Assembly: GCA_964035545.1 (NCBI GenBank)
Contig: OZ037769.1
Span: forward strand, 9,773,429-9,837,428
Reading direction: 5' to 3'
Length of the DNA stretch: 64,000 bases
From: Bugula neritina
Taxonomy: Eukaryota; Bryozoa; Gymnolaemata; Cheilostomatida; Bugulidae
In this document: positions 12,033 through 27,174 of the stretch, in pieces
Numbering within the stretch: position 1 is the stretch's first letter
How the letters are laid out: every line of letters begins with the position of its first letter
Translations under genes and position numbers: made by a program
Notes under the pieces: generated by a model
The model's database searches: none
What the model saw: the letters and a program-made list of their open reading frames with translations, nothing else
Told to the model about the DNA's origin: nothing

Positions 12033-13907
12033 CTGCAGCATAATGAAATATGCTGCAAGATACTGCAACATACTGAAATACATTGTAAGGTACTGGAATA
12101 CAGTGCAACATACTGAAACATACTGCAACATACTGAAATACACTGTAACATCTTGAAATACACTGCAAAACATTGAAATATACTGCAACATACTGAAACA
12201 TACGGCAACGTAATGAAATATACTGCGACACATTGAAATATACCGCAACATACTGAAATTCACTGGAACATACTGGAATAAACTGTGACACACTAAAATA
12301 TTATGCAACATACTGAAAGATACTGCATTATACTGAAATATACTGCGACACAATGAAATATGCTGGAACCTACTGAATTATGCTGTAGCATACTGAAATA
12401 CACTGCAACACACTGAAGTATACTGTAATATACAGAAATGTACTGTAACATACTGAAACATACGTCAACATACTGAAATGTACTGCAACTTATTGAAATA
12501 TACTGCAACACATTGAAATATACTGCAACATACTGAAATATGCTGTAGCATACTGAAATACACTGCAACATGCTGACGTATACTATAATATACAGAAATG
12601 TAACGTAAAATACTGAAATATACTTCAACATACTGAAATGTACCTGAAAACATTGAAACATACTGAAATACACTGCAAGATACTGCCACATACTGAAATA
12701 CACTGTAACATACTGAAATACACTACAACATACTGAAATATACTGAAACATACCGAAATATACTGCACGATACTGCAACATACGGAAGTATACTGTAAAC
12801 TGTAACATACTGAAATACACTGTAACATACTGAAATACACTGTAAATTACTGAAATATACTGCAAGATACTGCAACATACTGAAATACATTGTAAGATAC
12901 TGAAAAACACTGCAACATACTGCAACATACTGAAATACAGTGTAACATATTGAAATACAGAGCAAAACAATGAAATATCCTGCAACATACTGAAACATAC
13001 AGCAACATACTGAAATACACTGCGACACATTGAATTATACTGCAGCATAATGAAATATACTGCAAGATACTGCAACATACTGAAATACATTGTAAGGTAC
13101 TGGAATACAGTGCAACATACTGAAACATACTGCAACATACTGAAATACACTGTAACATCTTGAAATACACTGCAAAACATTGAAATATACTGCAACATAC
13201 TGAAACATACGGCAACATAATGAAATATACTGCGACACATTGAAATATACCGCAACATACTGAAATTCACTGGAACATACTGGAATAAACTGTGACACAC
13301 TAAAATATTATGCAACACACTGAAAGATACTGCATTATACTGAAATATACTGCGACACAATGAAATATACTGCAACCTACTGAAATATGCTGTAGCATAC
13401 TGAAATACACTGCAACACACTGAAGTATACTGTAATATACAGAAATGTACTGTAACATACTGAAACATACGTCAACATACTGAAATGTACTGCAACATAT
13501 TGAAATATACTGCAACACATTGAAATATACTGCAACAAACTGAAATACACTGCACGATACAGCTACATATGGAAGTACACTGTAACGTACTGAAATACAC
13601 TGTAACATATTGAAATACACTGCAACACATTGAAATATACTGCAACATACTGAAACATACGGCAACATACTAAAATATACTGCGACACAATGAATGTATT
13701 GCAACATACTGAAATATGCTGTAGCATACCGGAATACACTGCAACACACTGAAGTATACTGTAATATACAGAAATGTACTGTAACATACTGAAACATACA
13801 ACAACATACTGAAATTTACTGCAACATACTGAAATATACTGCAACATACTGAAATACACTGTAACATACTGAAATACACTGCAACATACGGCAACATACT
13901 GAAACAC
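12033..13907. repeat. 2,343-bp-offset duplicate, copy 2
   Basis: Second copy of 9,690-11,564. The 0.47 kb between the copies (11,565-12,032) is related to 10,229-10,696 at offset 1,336 bp, so the series is better read as alternating 1,007- and 1,336-bp subunits than as a clean 2.3-kb tandem. Differences between copies are scattered single bases, for example ATACTTTGTAAG at 10,54x versus ATACATTGTAAG. Confidence 0.85.
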
Positions 13908-14872
13908 ACTGTAACATATTGAAATACACTGCAACACATTGAAATATACTGCAACATACTGAAACATATGGTAACCTACTGAATAATGTTGAAAACTACT
14001 GAAATATACTGCAACATACTGCACGATAATGAAACATACTGCAACATACTGAAATATACTGCAAGATACTGCAACATACTGAAATACACTGTAACATACT
14101 GAGATACACTACAACATACTGAAATATACTGAAACATACCGAAATATACTGCACGATACTGCAACATACGGAAGTATACTGTAAACTGTAACATACTGAA
14201 ATACACCGTAACATACTGAAATACACTGTAAATTACTGAAATATACTGCAAGATACTGCAACATACTGAAATACATTGTAAGATACTGAAAAACACTGCA
14301 ACATACTGCAACATACTGAAATACAGTGTAACATATTGAAATACACAGCAAAACAATGAAATATTCTGCAACATACTGAAACATACAGCAACATACTGAA
14401 ATACACTGTAAGGTACTGAAATACACTGAAAATTGCTGAAATATACTGCAACATACTGAATTATACTGCAGCATAATGAAATATACTGCAAGATACTGCA
14501 ACATACTGAAATACATTGTAAGGTACTGGAATACAGTGCAACATACTGAAACATACTGCAACATACTGAAATACACTGTAACATCTTGAAATACACTGCA
14601 AAACATTGAAATATACTGCAACATACTGAAACATACGGCAACATAATGAAATATACTGCGACACATTGAAATATACCGCGACATATTGAAATTCACTGGA
14701 ACATACTGGAATAAACTGTGACACACTAAAATATTATGCAACATACTGAAAGATACTGCATTATACTGAAATATACTGCGACACAATGAAATATACTGCA
14801 AACTACTGAAATATACTGCAACATGCCGCAACATGTTGAAATATACTGCAAGATACTGCAACATACTGAGAT
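12658..14872. repeat. 2.2-kb block repeated at 19,454-21,668
   Basis: Variant order is kept at a constant 6,796-bp offset (for example the landmark at 13,282/20,078 and 14,708/21,504, and the 7-bp unit TGTAAACTGTAAC near 14,180/20,976). It begins at CATACTGAAATACACTGCAA before GATACTGCCAC and ends after CCGCAACATGTTG. There this copy continues GAGATACACTG and the distal copy continues GAAATACACTG. Confidence 0.8.
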
Positions 14873-16010
14873 ACACTGTAACATACTGAAATACACTGCA
14901 ACATACTGCAAAATACTGCATCATACTGAAATACACTGTAACATACTGAAATACCTTGCAACACATTGGAATATACTGCAACATAATGAAATATATGGTA
15001 TCCTGCTGAAATATGTTGCAAACTACTGAAATATACTGCAACATACTGCAATCTATTAAAATAGACTGCAAGATACTGCATCATACTGAGATACACTGTA
15101 ACATACTGAAATACACTGCAAATTACTGAAATATACTGCAACATACCGAAACATACTGCACGATACTGCAACATATGGAAGTACACTGTAACATACTGAA
15201 ATACACTGCAACATACTGCAAAATACTGCATCATACTGAAATACACTGTAACATATTGAAATACACTGCAACACATTGAAATATACTGCAACATACTGAA
15301 ACATACGGCAACATACTGAAATATACTGCAACACAATGAATGTACTGCAACATACTGAAATATGCTGTAGCATACTGAAATACACTGCAACACACTGAAG
15401 TATACTGTAATATACAGAAATGTACTGTAACATACTGAAACATACGTCAACATACTGAAATGTACCTGAAAACATTGAAACATACTGAAATACACTGTAA
15501 CATACTCAAATACTTTGCAACACATTGGAATATACTGCAACATGATGAAATATGTTGCTAACTACTGAAATATACTGCAACATGCCGCAAAATGTTGAAA
15601 TATACTGCAAGATACTGCAACATACTGAAATAAACTGTAACATACTGAAATACACTGAAAATTACTGAAATATACTGCAACATACTGAAATATACTGCAA
15701 GATACTGCAACATACTGAAATACACTGTAACATACTGAAATACAGTGCAACATAATGAAATATACTGCAAGATACCGAAATATACTGCACGATACTGCAA
15801 CATATGGAAGTACACTGTAACATACTGAAATACACTGCAACATACTGCAAAATACTGCATCATACTGAAATACACTGTAACATACTGAAATACTTTGCAA
15901 CACATTGGAATATACTGCAACATACTGAAATACACTGTAACATACTGAAACACACTGAAAATTACTGAAATATACTGCAACATACTGAAATATACTGCAA
16001 GATACTGCAA
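14873..16010. repeat. Satellite B linker zone, mixed HOR fragments
   Basis: This stretch is uninterrupted satellite B. The left part (about 14,810-15,060) is the first occurrence of the block with CATGCCGCAACATGTTG, GAGATACACTG, ATACCTTGC and ATGGTATCCTGC, which recurs near 28.9, 32.2, 40.4, 56.5 and 59.8 kb. The middle part (15,060-15,540) matches about 29,140-29,630. The part from 15,560 matches 21,600-22,000 at offset 6,037 bp. No unique sequence is present. Confidence 0.75.
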
Positions 16011-17361
16011 CATACTGAAATATACTGCAATATACTGCAACATACTGAAATATACTGCGACGTATCGAAATATGCTGCAACATACTGAAATATACTGCAA
16101 CAACTTAAAAAATACTGCAAAATACTGCCACATAATGAAATACATTGTAACATCTTGAAATACACTGCAACACATTGAAATATACTGCAACATACTGAAA
16201 TATGCTGTAGCATACTGAAAGACACTGCAACACACTGACGTAAAATATAATATACAGAAATGTGCTGTAAAATACTGAAACATACAACAACATACTGAAA
16301 TTTATTGCAACATACTGAAATACACTGCAACATACTGAAATACACTGTAACATACTGAAATGCACTGCAACATACGGCAACATACTGAAACATACTGAAA
16401 CATATGGTAACCTACTGAATAATGTTGAAAACTACTGAAATATACTGCAACATACTGCACGATAATGAAACATACTGCAACATACTGAAATACACTGCAA
16501 GATACTGCAACATACTGAAATACACTGTAACATACTGAAATACACTACAACATACTGAAATATACTGAAACATACCGAAATATCCTGCACGATACTGCAA
16601 CATACGGAAGTATACTGTAAACTGTAAAATACTGAAATACACTGTAACATACTGAAATACACTGTAAATTACTGAAATATACTGCAAGATACTGCAACAT
16701 ACTGAAATACATTGTAAGATACTGAAAAACACTGCAACATACTGCAACATACTGAAATACAGTGTAACATATTGAAATACACAGCAAAACAATGAAATAT
16801 CCTGCAACATACTGAAACATACAGCAACATACTGAAATACACTGCGACACATTGAATTATACTGCAGCATAAAGAAATATGCTGCAAAATACTGCAACAT
16901 ACTGAAATACATTGTAAGGTACTGGAATACAGTGCAACATACTGAAACATACTGCAACATACTGAAATACACTGTAACATCTTGAAATACACTGCAAAAC
17001 ATTGAAATATACTGCAACATACTGAAACATACGGCAACATAATGAAATATACTGCGACACATTGAAATATACCGCAACATACTGAAATTCACTGGAACAT
17101 ACTGGAATAAACTGTGACACACTAAAATATTATGCAACATACTGAAAGATACTGCATTATACTGAAATATACTGCGACACAATGAAATATGCTGGAACCT
17201 ACTGAATTATGCTGTAGCATACTGAAATACACTGCAACACACTGAAGTATACTGTAATATACAGAAATGTACTGTAACATACTGAAACATACGTCAACAT
17301 ACTGAAATGTACTGCAACTTATTGAAATATACTGCAACACATTGAAATATACTGCAACATA
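16011..17361. repeat. 1.35-kb block C, copy 1 of 4
   Basis: Defined by the rare run CGACGTATCGAAATATGCTG, AACAACTTAAAAAATACTGC, CTGCCACATAATG, GACGTAAAATATAATATACAG and CATACAACAACATACTG, followed by one landmark-bearing subunit. The four copies are 16,011-17,361, 18,985-20,335, 22,328-23,678 and 48,509-49,859 (offsets 2,974, 3,343 and 26,181 bp). Copies 1 and 3 share private variants such as GCAGCATAAAGAAATATGCTG, so copy 1 is closer to copy 3 than to its neighbour copy 2. Confidence 0.8.
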
Positions 17362-17635
17362 CTGAAATATGCTGTAGCATACTGAAATACACTGCAACAT
17401 GCTGACGTATACTATAATATACAGAAATGTAACGTAAAATACTGAAATATACTTCAACATACTGAAATGTACCTGAAAACATTGAAACATACTGAAATAC
17501 ACTGCAAGATACTGCAACATACTGAAATACACTGTAACATACTGAAATACACTACAACATACTGAAATATACTGAAACATACCGAAATATACTGCACGAT
17601 ACTGCAACATACGGAAGTATACTGTAAACTGTAAC

Positions 17636-18377
17636 ATACTGAAATACACTGTAACATCTTGAAATACACTGCAAAACATTGAAATATACTGCAACATACT
17701 GAAACATACGGCAACATAATGAAATATACTGCGACACATTGAAATATACCGCAACATATTGAAATTCACTGGAACATACTGGAATAAACTGTGACACACT
17801 AAAATATTATGCAACATACTGAAAGATACTGCATTATACTGAAATATACTGCGACACAATGAAATATGCTGGAACCTACTGAATTATGCTGTAGCATACT
17901 GAAATACACTGCAACACACTGAAGTATACTGTAATATACAGAAATGTACTGTAACATACTGAAACATACGTCAACATACTGAAATGTACTGCAACTTATT
18001 GAAATATACTGCAACACATTGAAATATACTGCAACATACTGAAATATGCTGTAGCATACTGAAATACACTGCAACATGCTGACGTATACTATAATATACA
18101 GAAATGTAACGTAAAATACTGAAATATACTTCAACATACTGAAATGTACCTGAAAACATTGAAACATACTGAAATACACTGTAACATACTGAATTACTTT
18201 GCAACACATTGGAATATACTGCAACATGATGAAATATGTTGCAAACAACTGAAATATACTGCAACATGCCGCAACATGTTGAAATATACTGCAAGATACT
18301 GCAACATACTGAAATACACTGTAACATACTGAAATACACTGAAAATTACTGAAATATACTGCAAACTACTGAAATAT
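17636..18377. repeat. 0.74-kb block repeated at 25,549-26,290
   Basis: Constant 7,913-bp offset. Shared rare variants are ACATCTTGAAATACACTGC, the landmark (17,781/25,694), GCTGGAACCTACTG, CAACTTATTG, CATGCTGACGTATAC, GTACCTGAAAACATTG, CATGATGAAATATGTTGC and CCGCAACATGTTG. It is the first appearance of the block that becomes duplicated (769 bp apart) in the right half of the window. Between 18,378 and 18,704 ordinary satellite B continues. Confidence 0.8.
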
Positions 18378-18704
18378 CCTGCAACATACTGAAACATACA
18401 GCAACATACTGAAATACACTGTAACATACTGAAATACACTGAAAATTACTGAAATATACTGCAACATACTGAAATATACTGCAAGATACTGCAACATACT
18501 GAAATACACTGTAACATACTGAAATACAGTGCAACATAATGAAATATACTGCAAGATACCGAAATATACTGCACGATACTGCAACATATGGAAGTACACT
18601 GTAACATACTGAAATACACTGCAACATACTGTAAAATACTGCATCATACTGAAATACACTGTAACATACTGAAATACTTTGCAACACATTGGAATATACT
18701 GCAA

Positions 18705-20335
18705 CATACTGAAATACACTGTAACATACTGAAATACACAGCAAATTACTGAAATATACTGCAACATACTGAAATATACTGCAAGATACTGCAACATACT
18801 GAAATACAGTGTAACATACTGAAATACACTGCTACACAGTTGAATATACTGCAACGTACCGAAATATATGGTAAACTACTGAAATATGTTACAAAATACT
18901 GAAATATACTGAAATATACTGCAACATACTAAAATATACTGCAAGATACTGCAACATACTGCAACATACTGAAATACATTGTAAGATACTGAAATACACT
19001 GCAATATACTGCAACATACTGAAATATACTGCGACGTACCGAAATATGCTGCAACATACTGAAATATACTGCAACAACTTAAAAAATACTGCAAAATACT
19101 GCCACATAATGAAATACATTGTAACATCTTGAAATACACTGCAACACATTGAAATATACTGCAACATACTGAAATATGCTGTAGCATACTGAAAGACACT
19201 GCAACACACTGACGTAAAATATAATATACAGAAATGTACTGTAAAATACTGAAACATACAACAACATACTGAAATTTATTGCAACATACTGAAATACACT
19301 GCAACATACTGAAATACACTGTAACATACTGAAATGCACTGCAACATACGGCAACATACTGAAACATACTGAAACATATGGTAACCTACTGAATAATGTT
19401 GAAAACTACTGAAGTATACTGCAACATACTGCACGATAATGAAACATACTGCAACATACTGAAATACACTGCAAGATACTGCAACATACTGAAATACACT
19501 GTAACATACTGAAATACACTACAACATACTGAAATATACTGAAACATACCGAAATATACTGCACGATACTGCAACATACGGAAGTATACTGTAAACTGTA
19601 ACATACTGAAATACACTGTAACATACTGAAATACACTGTAAATTACTGAAATATACTGCAAGATACTGCAACATACTGAAATACATTGTAAGATACTGAA
19701 AAACACTGCAACATACTGCAACATACTGAAATACAGTGTAACATATTGAAATACACAGCAAAACAATGAAATATCCTGCAACATACTGAAACATACAGCA
19801 ACATACTGAAATACACTGCGACACATTGAATTATACTGCAGCATAATGAAATATACTGCAAGATACTGCAACATACTGAAATACATTGTAAGGTACTGGA
19901 ATACAGTGCAACATACTGAAACATACTGCAACATACTGAAATACACTGTAACATCTTGAAATACACTGCAAAACATTGAAATATACTGCAACATACTGAA
20001 ACATACGGCAACATAATGAAATATACTGCGACACATTGAAATATACCGCAACATACTGAAATTCACTGGAACATACTGGAATAAACTGTGACACACTAAA
20101 ATATTATGCAACACACTGAAAGATACTGCATTATACTGAAATATACTGCGACACAATGAAATATACTGCAACCTACTGAAATACGCTGTAGCATACTGAA
20201 ATACACTGCAACACACTGAAGTATACTGTAATATACAGAAATGTACTGTAACATACTGAAACATACGTCAACATACTGAAATGTACTGCAACATATTGAA
20301 ATATACTGCAACACATTGAAATATACTGCAACATA
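18705..20335. repeat. 3,343-bp-offset duplicate, copy 1
   Basis: Matches 22,048-23,678, with ACAGCAAATTACTG at 18,738 and 22,081, CTGCTACACAGTTG, GGTAAACTACTG and block C. It ends where this copy reads ATACACTGCACGATACTG and the other reads ATATGCTGTAGC. Block C copy 2 lies inside it. Confidence 0.8.
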
Positions 20336-21593
20336 CTGAAATACACTGCACGATACTGCTACATATGGAAGTACACTGTAACGTACTGAAATACACTGTA
20401 ACATATTGAAATACACTGCAACACATTGAAATATACTGCAACATACTGAAACATACGGCAACATACTAAAATATACTGCGACACAATGAATGTATTGCAA
20501 CATACTGAAATATGCTGTAGCATACCGGAATACACTGCAACACACTGAAGTATACTGTAATATACAGAAATGTACTGTAACATACTGAAACATACAACAA
20601 CATACTGAAATTTACTGCAACATACTGAAATATACTGCAACATACTGAAATACACTGTAACATACTGAAATACACTGCAACATACGGCAACATACAGAAA
20701 CACACTGTAACATATTGAAATACACTGCAACACATTGAAATATACTGCAACATACTGAAACATATGGTAACCTACTGAATAATGTTGAAAACTACTGAAA
20801 TATACTGCAACATACTGCACGATAATGAAACATACTGCAACATACTGAAATATACTGCAAGATACTGCAACATACTGAAATACACTGTAACATACTGAGA
20901 TACACTACAACATACTGAAATATACTGAAACATACCGAAATATACTGCACGATACTGCAACATACGGAATTATACTGTAAACTGTAACATACTGAAATAC
21001 ACCGTAACATACTGAAGTACACTGTAAATTACTGAAATATACTGCAAGATACTGCAACATACTGAAATACATTGTAAGATACTGAAAAACACTGCAACAT
21101 ACTGCAACATACTGAAATACAGTGTAACATATTGAAATACACAGCAAAACAATGAAATATTCTGCAACATACTGAAACATACAGCAACATACTGAAATAC
21201 AATGTAAGGTACTGAAATACACTGAAAATTGCTGAAATATACTGCAACATACTGAATTATACTGCAGCATAATGAAATATACTGCAAGATACTGCAACAT
21301 ACTGAAATACATTGTAAGGTACTGGAATACAGTGCAACATACTGAAACATACTGCAACATACTGAAATACACTGTAACATCTTTAAATACACTGCAAAAC
21401 ATTGAAATATACTGCAACATACTGAAACATACGGCAACATAGTGAAATATACTGCGACACATTGAAATATACCGCAACATATTGAAATTCACTGGAACAT
21501 ACTGGAATAAACTGTGACACACTAAAATATTATGCAACATACTGAAAGATACTGCATTATACTGAAATATACTGCGACACAATGAAATATACT
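19522..21593. repeat. 2.07-kb block repeated at 23,712-25,783
   Basis: Constant 4,190-bp offset, carrying landmarks at 20,078/24,268 and 21,504/25,694 and one copy of block P. It overlaps the 6,796-bp match to 12.66-14.87 kb, so the same block occurs at 12.7, 19.5 and 23.7 kb. It ends where this copy reads ATATACTGCAAACTACTG and the distal copy reads ATATGCTGGAACC. Confidence 0.8.
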
Positions 21594-22047
21594 GCAAACT
21601 ACTGAAATGTACTGCAACATGCCGCAACATGTTGAAATATACTGCAAGATACTGCAACATACTGAAATACACTGTAACATACTGAAATATACTGAAAATT
21701 ACTGAAATATACTGCAACATACTGAAATATACTGCAAGATACTGCAACATACTGAAATACACTGTAACATACTGAAATACAGTGCAACATAATGAAATAT
21801 ACTGCAAGATACCGAAATGTACTGCACGATACTGCAACATATGGAAGTACACTGTAACATACTGAAATACACTGCAACATACTGCAAAATACTGCATCAT
21901 ACTGAAATACACTGTAACATACTGAAATACTTTGCAACACATTGGAATATACTGCAACATACTGAAATACACTGTAACATACTGAAATACACTGAAAATT
22001 ACTGAAATATACTGCAACATACTGAAATATACTGCAAGATACTGCAA

Positions 22048-23678
22048 CATACTGAAATACACTGTAACATACTGAAATACACAGCAAATTACTGAAATAT
22101 ACTGCAACATACTGAAATATACTGCAAGATACTGCAACATACTGAAATACAGTGTAACATACTGAAATACACTGCTACACAGTTGAATATACTGCAACGT
22201 ACCGAAATATATGGTAAACTACTGAAATATGTTACAAAATACTGAAATATACTGAAATATACTGCAGCATACTAAAATATACTGCAAGATACTGCAACAT
22301 ACTGCAACATACTGAAATACATTGTAAGATACTGAAATATACTGCAATATACTGCAACATACTGAAATATACTGCGACGTATCGAAATATGCTGCAACAT
22401 ACTGAAATATACTGCAACAACTTAAAAAATACTGCAAAATACTGCCACATAATGAAATACATTGTAACATCTTGAAATACACTGCAACACATTGAAATAT
22501 ACTGCAACATACTGAAATATGCTGTAGCATACTGAAAGACACTGCAACACACTGACGTAAAATATAATATACAGAAATGTACTGTAAAATACTGAAACAT
22601 ACAACAACATACTGAAATTTATTGCAACATACTGAAATACACTGCAACATACTGAAATACACTGTAACATACTGAAATGCACTGCAACATACGGCAACAT
22701 ACTGAAACATACTGAAACATATGGTAACCTACTGAATAATGTTGAAAACTACTGAAATATACTGCAACATACTGCACGATAATGAAACATACTGCAACAT
22801 ACTGAAATACACTGCAAGATACTGCAACATACTGAAATACACTGTAACATACTGAAATACACTACAACATACTGAAATATACTGAAACATACCGAAATAT
22901 ACTGCACGATACTGCAACATACGGAAGTATACTGTAAACTGTAACATACTGAAATACACTGTAACATACTGAAATACACTGTAAATTACTGAAATATACT
23001 GCAAGATACTGCAACATACTGAAATACATTGTAAGATACTGAAAAACACTGCAACATACTGCAACATACTGAAATACAGTGTAACATATTGAAATACACA
23101 GCAAAACAATGAAATATCCTGCAACATACTGAAACATACAGCAACATACTGAAATACACTGCGACACATTGAATTATACTGCAGCATAAAGAAATATGCT
23201 GCAAAATACTGCAACATACTGAAATACATTGTAAGGTACTGGAATACAGTGCAACATACTGAAACATACTGCAACATACTGAAATACACTGTAACATCTT
23301 GAAATACACTGCAAAACATTGAAATATACTGCAACATACTGAAACATACGGCAACATAATGAAATATACTGCGACACATTGAAATATACCGCAACATACT
23401 GAAATTCACTGGAACATACTGGAATAAACTGTGACACACTAAAATATTATGCAACATACTGAAAGATACTGCATTATACTGAAATATACTGCGACACAAT
23501 GAAATATGCTGGAACCTACTGAATTATGCTGTAGCATACTGAAATACACTGCAACACCTTGAAGTATACTGTAATATACAGAAATGTACTGTAACATACT
23601 GAAACATACGTCAACATACTGAAATGTACTGCAACTTATTGAAATATACTGCAACACATTGAAATATACTGCAACATA
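22048..23678. repeat. 3,343-bp-offset duplicate, copy 2
   Basis: Second copy of 18,705-20,335, containing block C copy 3. A third version of this segment is found at 48.2-49.86 kb (offset 26,181 bp). One marker separating copies is CAACACCTTGAAGTATAC near 23,556, also present near 49,737 but not at 20,21x, so copies 3 and 4 of block C are the closest relatives. Confidence 0.8.
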
Positions 23679-23711
23679 CTGAAATATGCTGTAGCATACT
23701 GAAATACACTG

Positions 23712-26700
23712 CAACATACTGAAATATACTGAAACATACCGAAATATACTGCACGATACTGCAACATACGGAAGTATACTGTAAACTGTAACATACTGAA
23801 ATACACTGTAACATACTGAAATACACTGTAAATTACTGAAATATACTGCAAGATACTGCAACATACTGAAATACATTGTAAGATACTGAAAAACACTGCA
23901 ACATACTGCAACATACTGAAATACAGTGTAACATATTGAAACACACAGCAAAACAATGAAATATCCTGCAACATACTGAAACATACGGCAACATACTGAA
24001 ATACACTGCGACACATTGAATTATACTGCAGCATAATGAAATATACTGCAAGATACTGCAACATACTGAAATACATTGTAAGGTACTGGAATACAGTGCA
24101 ACATACTGAAACATACTGCAACATACTGAAATACACTGTAACATCTTGAAATACACTGCAAAACATTGAAATATACTGCAACATACTGAAACATACGGCA
24201 ACATAATGAAATATACTGCGACACATTGAAATATACCGCAACATACTGAAATTCACTGGAACATACTGGAATAAACTGTGACACACTAAAATATTATGCA
24301 ACACACTGAAAGATACTGCATTATACTGAAATATACTGCGACACAATGAAATATACTGCAACCTACTGAAATATGCTGTAGCATACTGAAATACACTGCA
24401 ACACACTGAAGTATACTGTAATATACAGAAATGTACTGTAACATACTGAAACATACGTCAACATACTGAAATGTACTGCAACATATTGAAATATACTGCA
24501 ACACATTGAAATATACTGCAACATACTGAAATACACTGCACGATACTGCTACATATGGAAGTACACTGTAACGTACTGAAATACACTGTAACATATTGAA
24601 ATACACTGCAACACATTGAAATATACTGCAACATACTGAAACATACGGCAATATACTAAAATATACTGCGACACAATGAATGTATTGCAACATACTGAAA
24701 TATGCTGTAGCATACCGGAATACACTGGAACACACTGAAGTATACTGTAATATACAGAAATGTACTGTAACATACTGAAACATACAACAACATACTGAAA
24801 TTTACTGCAACATACTGAAATATACTGCAACATACTGAAATACACTGTAACATACTGAAATACACTGCAACATACGGCAACATACTGAAACACACTGTAA
24901 CATATTGAAATACACTGCAACACATTGAAATATACTGCAACATACTGAAACATATGGTAACCTACTGAATAATGTTGAAAACTACTGAAATATACTGCAA
25001 CATACTGCACGATAATGAAACATACTGCAACATACTGAAATATACTGCAAGATACTGCAACATAGTGAAATACACTGTAACATACTGAGATACACTACAA
25101 CATACTGAAATATACTGAAACATACCGAAATATACTGCACGATACTGCAACATACGGAAGTAGACTGTAAACTGTAACATACTGAAATACACCGTAACAT
25201 ACTGAAATACACTGTAAATTACTGAAATATACTGCAAGATACTGCAACATACTGAAATACATTGTAAGATACTGAGAAACACTGCAACATACTGCAACAT
25301 ACTGAAATACAGTGTAACATATTGAAATACACAGCAAAACAATGAAATATTCTGCAACATACTGAAACATACAGCAACATACTGAAATACACTGTAAGGT
25401 ACTGAAATACACTGAAAATTGCTGAAATATACTGCAACATACTGAATTATACTGCAGCATAATGAAATATACTGCAAGATACTGCAACATACTGAAATAC
25501 ATTGTAAGGTACTGGAATACAGTGCAACATACTGAAACATACTGCAACATACTGAAATACACTGTAACATCTTGAAATACACTGCAAAACATTGAAATAT
25601 ACTGCAACATACTGAAACATACGGCAACATAATGAAATATACTGCGACACATTGAAATATACCGCAACATATTGAAATTCACTGGAACATACTGGAATAA
25701 ACTGTGACACACTGAAATATTATGCAACATACTGAAAGATACTGCATTATACTGAAATATACTGCGACACAATGAAATATGCTGGAACCTACTGAATTAT
25801 GCTGTAGCATACTGAAATACACTGCAACACACTGAAGTATACTGTAATATACAGAAATGTACTGTAACATACTGAAACATACGTCAACATACTGAAATGT
25901 ACTGCAACTTATTGAAATATACTGCAACACATTGAAATATACTGCAACATACTGAAATATGCTGTAGCATACTGAAATACACTGCAACATGCTGACGTAT
26001 ACTATAATATACAGAAATGTAACGTAAAATACTGAAATATACTTCAACATACTGAAATGTACCTGAAAACATTGAAACATACTGAAATACACTGTAACAT
26101 ACTGAATTACTTTGCAACACATTGGAATATACTGCAACATGATGAAATATGTTGCAAACAACTGAAATATACTGCAACATGCCGCAACATGTTGAAATAT
26201 ACTGCAAGATACAGCAACATACTGAAATACACTGTAACATACTGAAATACACTGAAAATTACTGAAATATACTGCAAACTACTGAAATATACTGCAACAT
26301 GCCGCAACATGTTGAAATATACTGCAAGATACTGCAACATACTGAGATACACTGTAACATACTGAAATACACTGCAACATACTGCAAAATACTGCATCAT
26401 ACTGGAATACACTGTAACATACTGAAATACCTTGTAACACATTGGAATATACTGCAACATAATGAAATATATGGTAACCTGCTGAAATACGTTGCAAACT
26501 ACTGAAATATACTGCAACATACTGCAATCTATTGAAATATACTGCAAGATACTGCAACATACTGAGATACACTGTAACATACTGCAAAATACTGCATCAT
26601 ACTGAAATACACTGTAACATATTGAAATACACTGCAACACATTGAAATATACTGCAACATACTGAAACATACGGCAACATACTGAAATATACTGCGACAC

Positions 26701-27174
26701 AATGAATGTACTGCAACATACCGAAATATGCTGTAGCATACTGAAATACACTGCAACATGCTGACGTATACTATAATATACAGAAATGTAACGTAAAATA
26801 CTGAAATATACTTCAACATACTGAAATGTACCTGAAAACATTGAAACATACTGAAATACACTGTAACATACTGAATTACTTTGCAACACATTGGAATATA
26901 CTGCAACATGATGAAATATGTTGCAAACAACTGAAATATACTGCAACATGCCGCAACATGTTGAAATATACTGCAAGATACTGCAACATACTGAGATACA
27001 CTGTAACATACTGAAATACACTGCAACATACTGCAAAATACTGCATCATACTGAAATACACTGTAACATACTGAAATACCTTGCAACACATTGGAATATA
27101 CTGCAACATAATGAAATATATGGTAACCTGCTGAAATACGTTGCAAACTACTGAAATATACTGCAACATACTGC
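23712..27174. repeat. 3.46-kb module, copy 1 of 3
   Basis: Found again at 33,801-37,263 (offset 10,089 bp) and 49,893-53,355 (offset 26,181 bp, equal to 10,089 plus 16,092). Contents in order: landmark subunits at 24,268 and 25,694 with block P between, block D1 (about 25,942-26,222), block G1 (26,271-26,525), block D2 (26,711-26,991) and block G2 (26,920-27,174). Conceptual translations of 669-bp stretches (24,962-25,630, 35,051-35,719, 51,143-51,811) are identical, showing very little divergence. Confidence 0.85.
25942..27174. repeat. Interleaved D and G duplicates (offsets 769 and 649 bp)
   Basis: Block D (CTGTAGCATACTG, CATGCTGACGTATAC, TAACGTAAAATAC, GTACCTGAAAACATTG, CATGATGAAATATG) occurs at 25,942 and 26,711, 769 bp apart. 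Block G (CCGCAACATGTTG, GAGATACACTG, GCATCATACTG, ATACCTTG, GGTAACCTGCTG) occurs at 26,271 and 26,920, 649 bp apart. The spacer between D and G therefore differs by 120 bp between the two pairs. These paralogous pairs are the apparent substrates for the different deletions seen in units 2 and 4. Both D copies and both G copies also create the only recurrent plus-strand open frames (62-78 codons), which I treat as spurious. Confidence 0.8.

Noticed and set aside
14823-15029. Plus-strand open frames of 62-78 codons (also near 18,144, 21,817, 26,057, 36,915, 47,980 and 63,648)
   Set aside because: They recur with the D and G blocks and result from phase slips in the dimer. No coding signature.
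22259-22275. Hairpins or inverted repeats as terminators or mobile-element ends
   Set aside because: Short palindromes such as CTGCAG and CATATG arise within the decamers. No long inverted repeat or target-site duplication was found.
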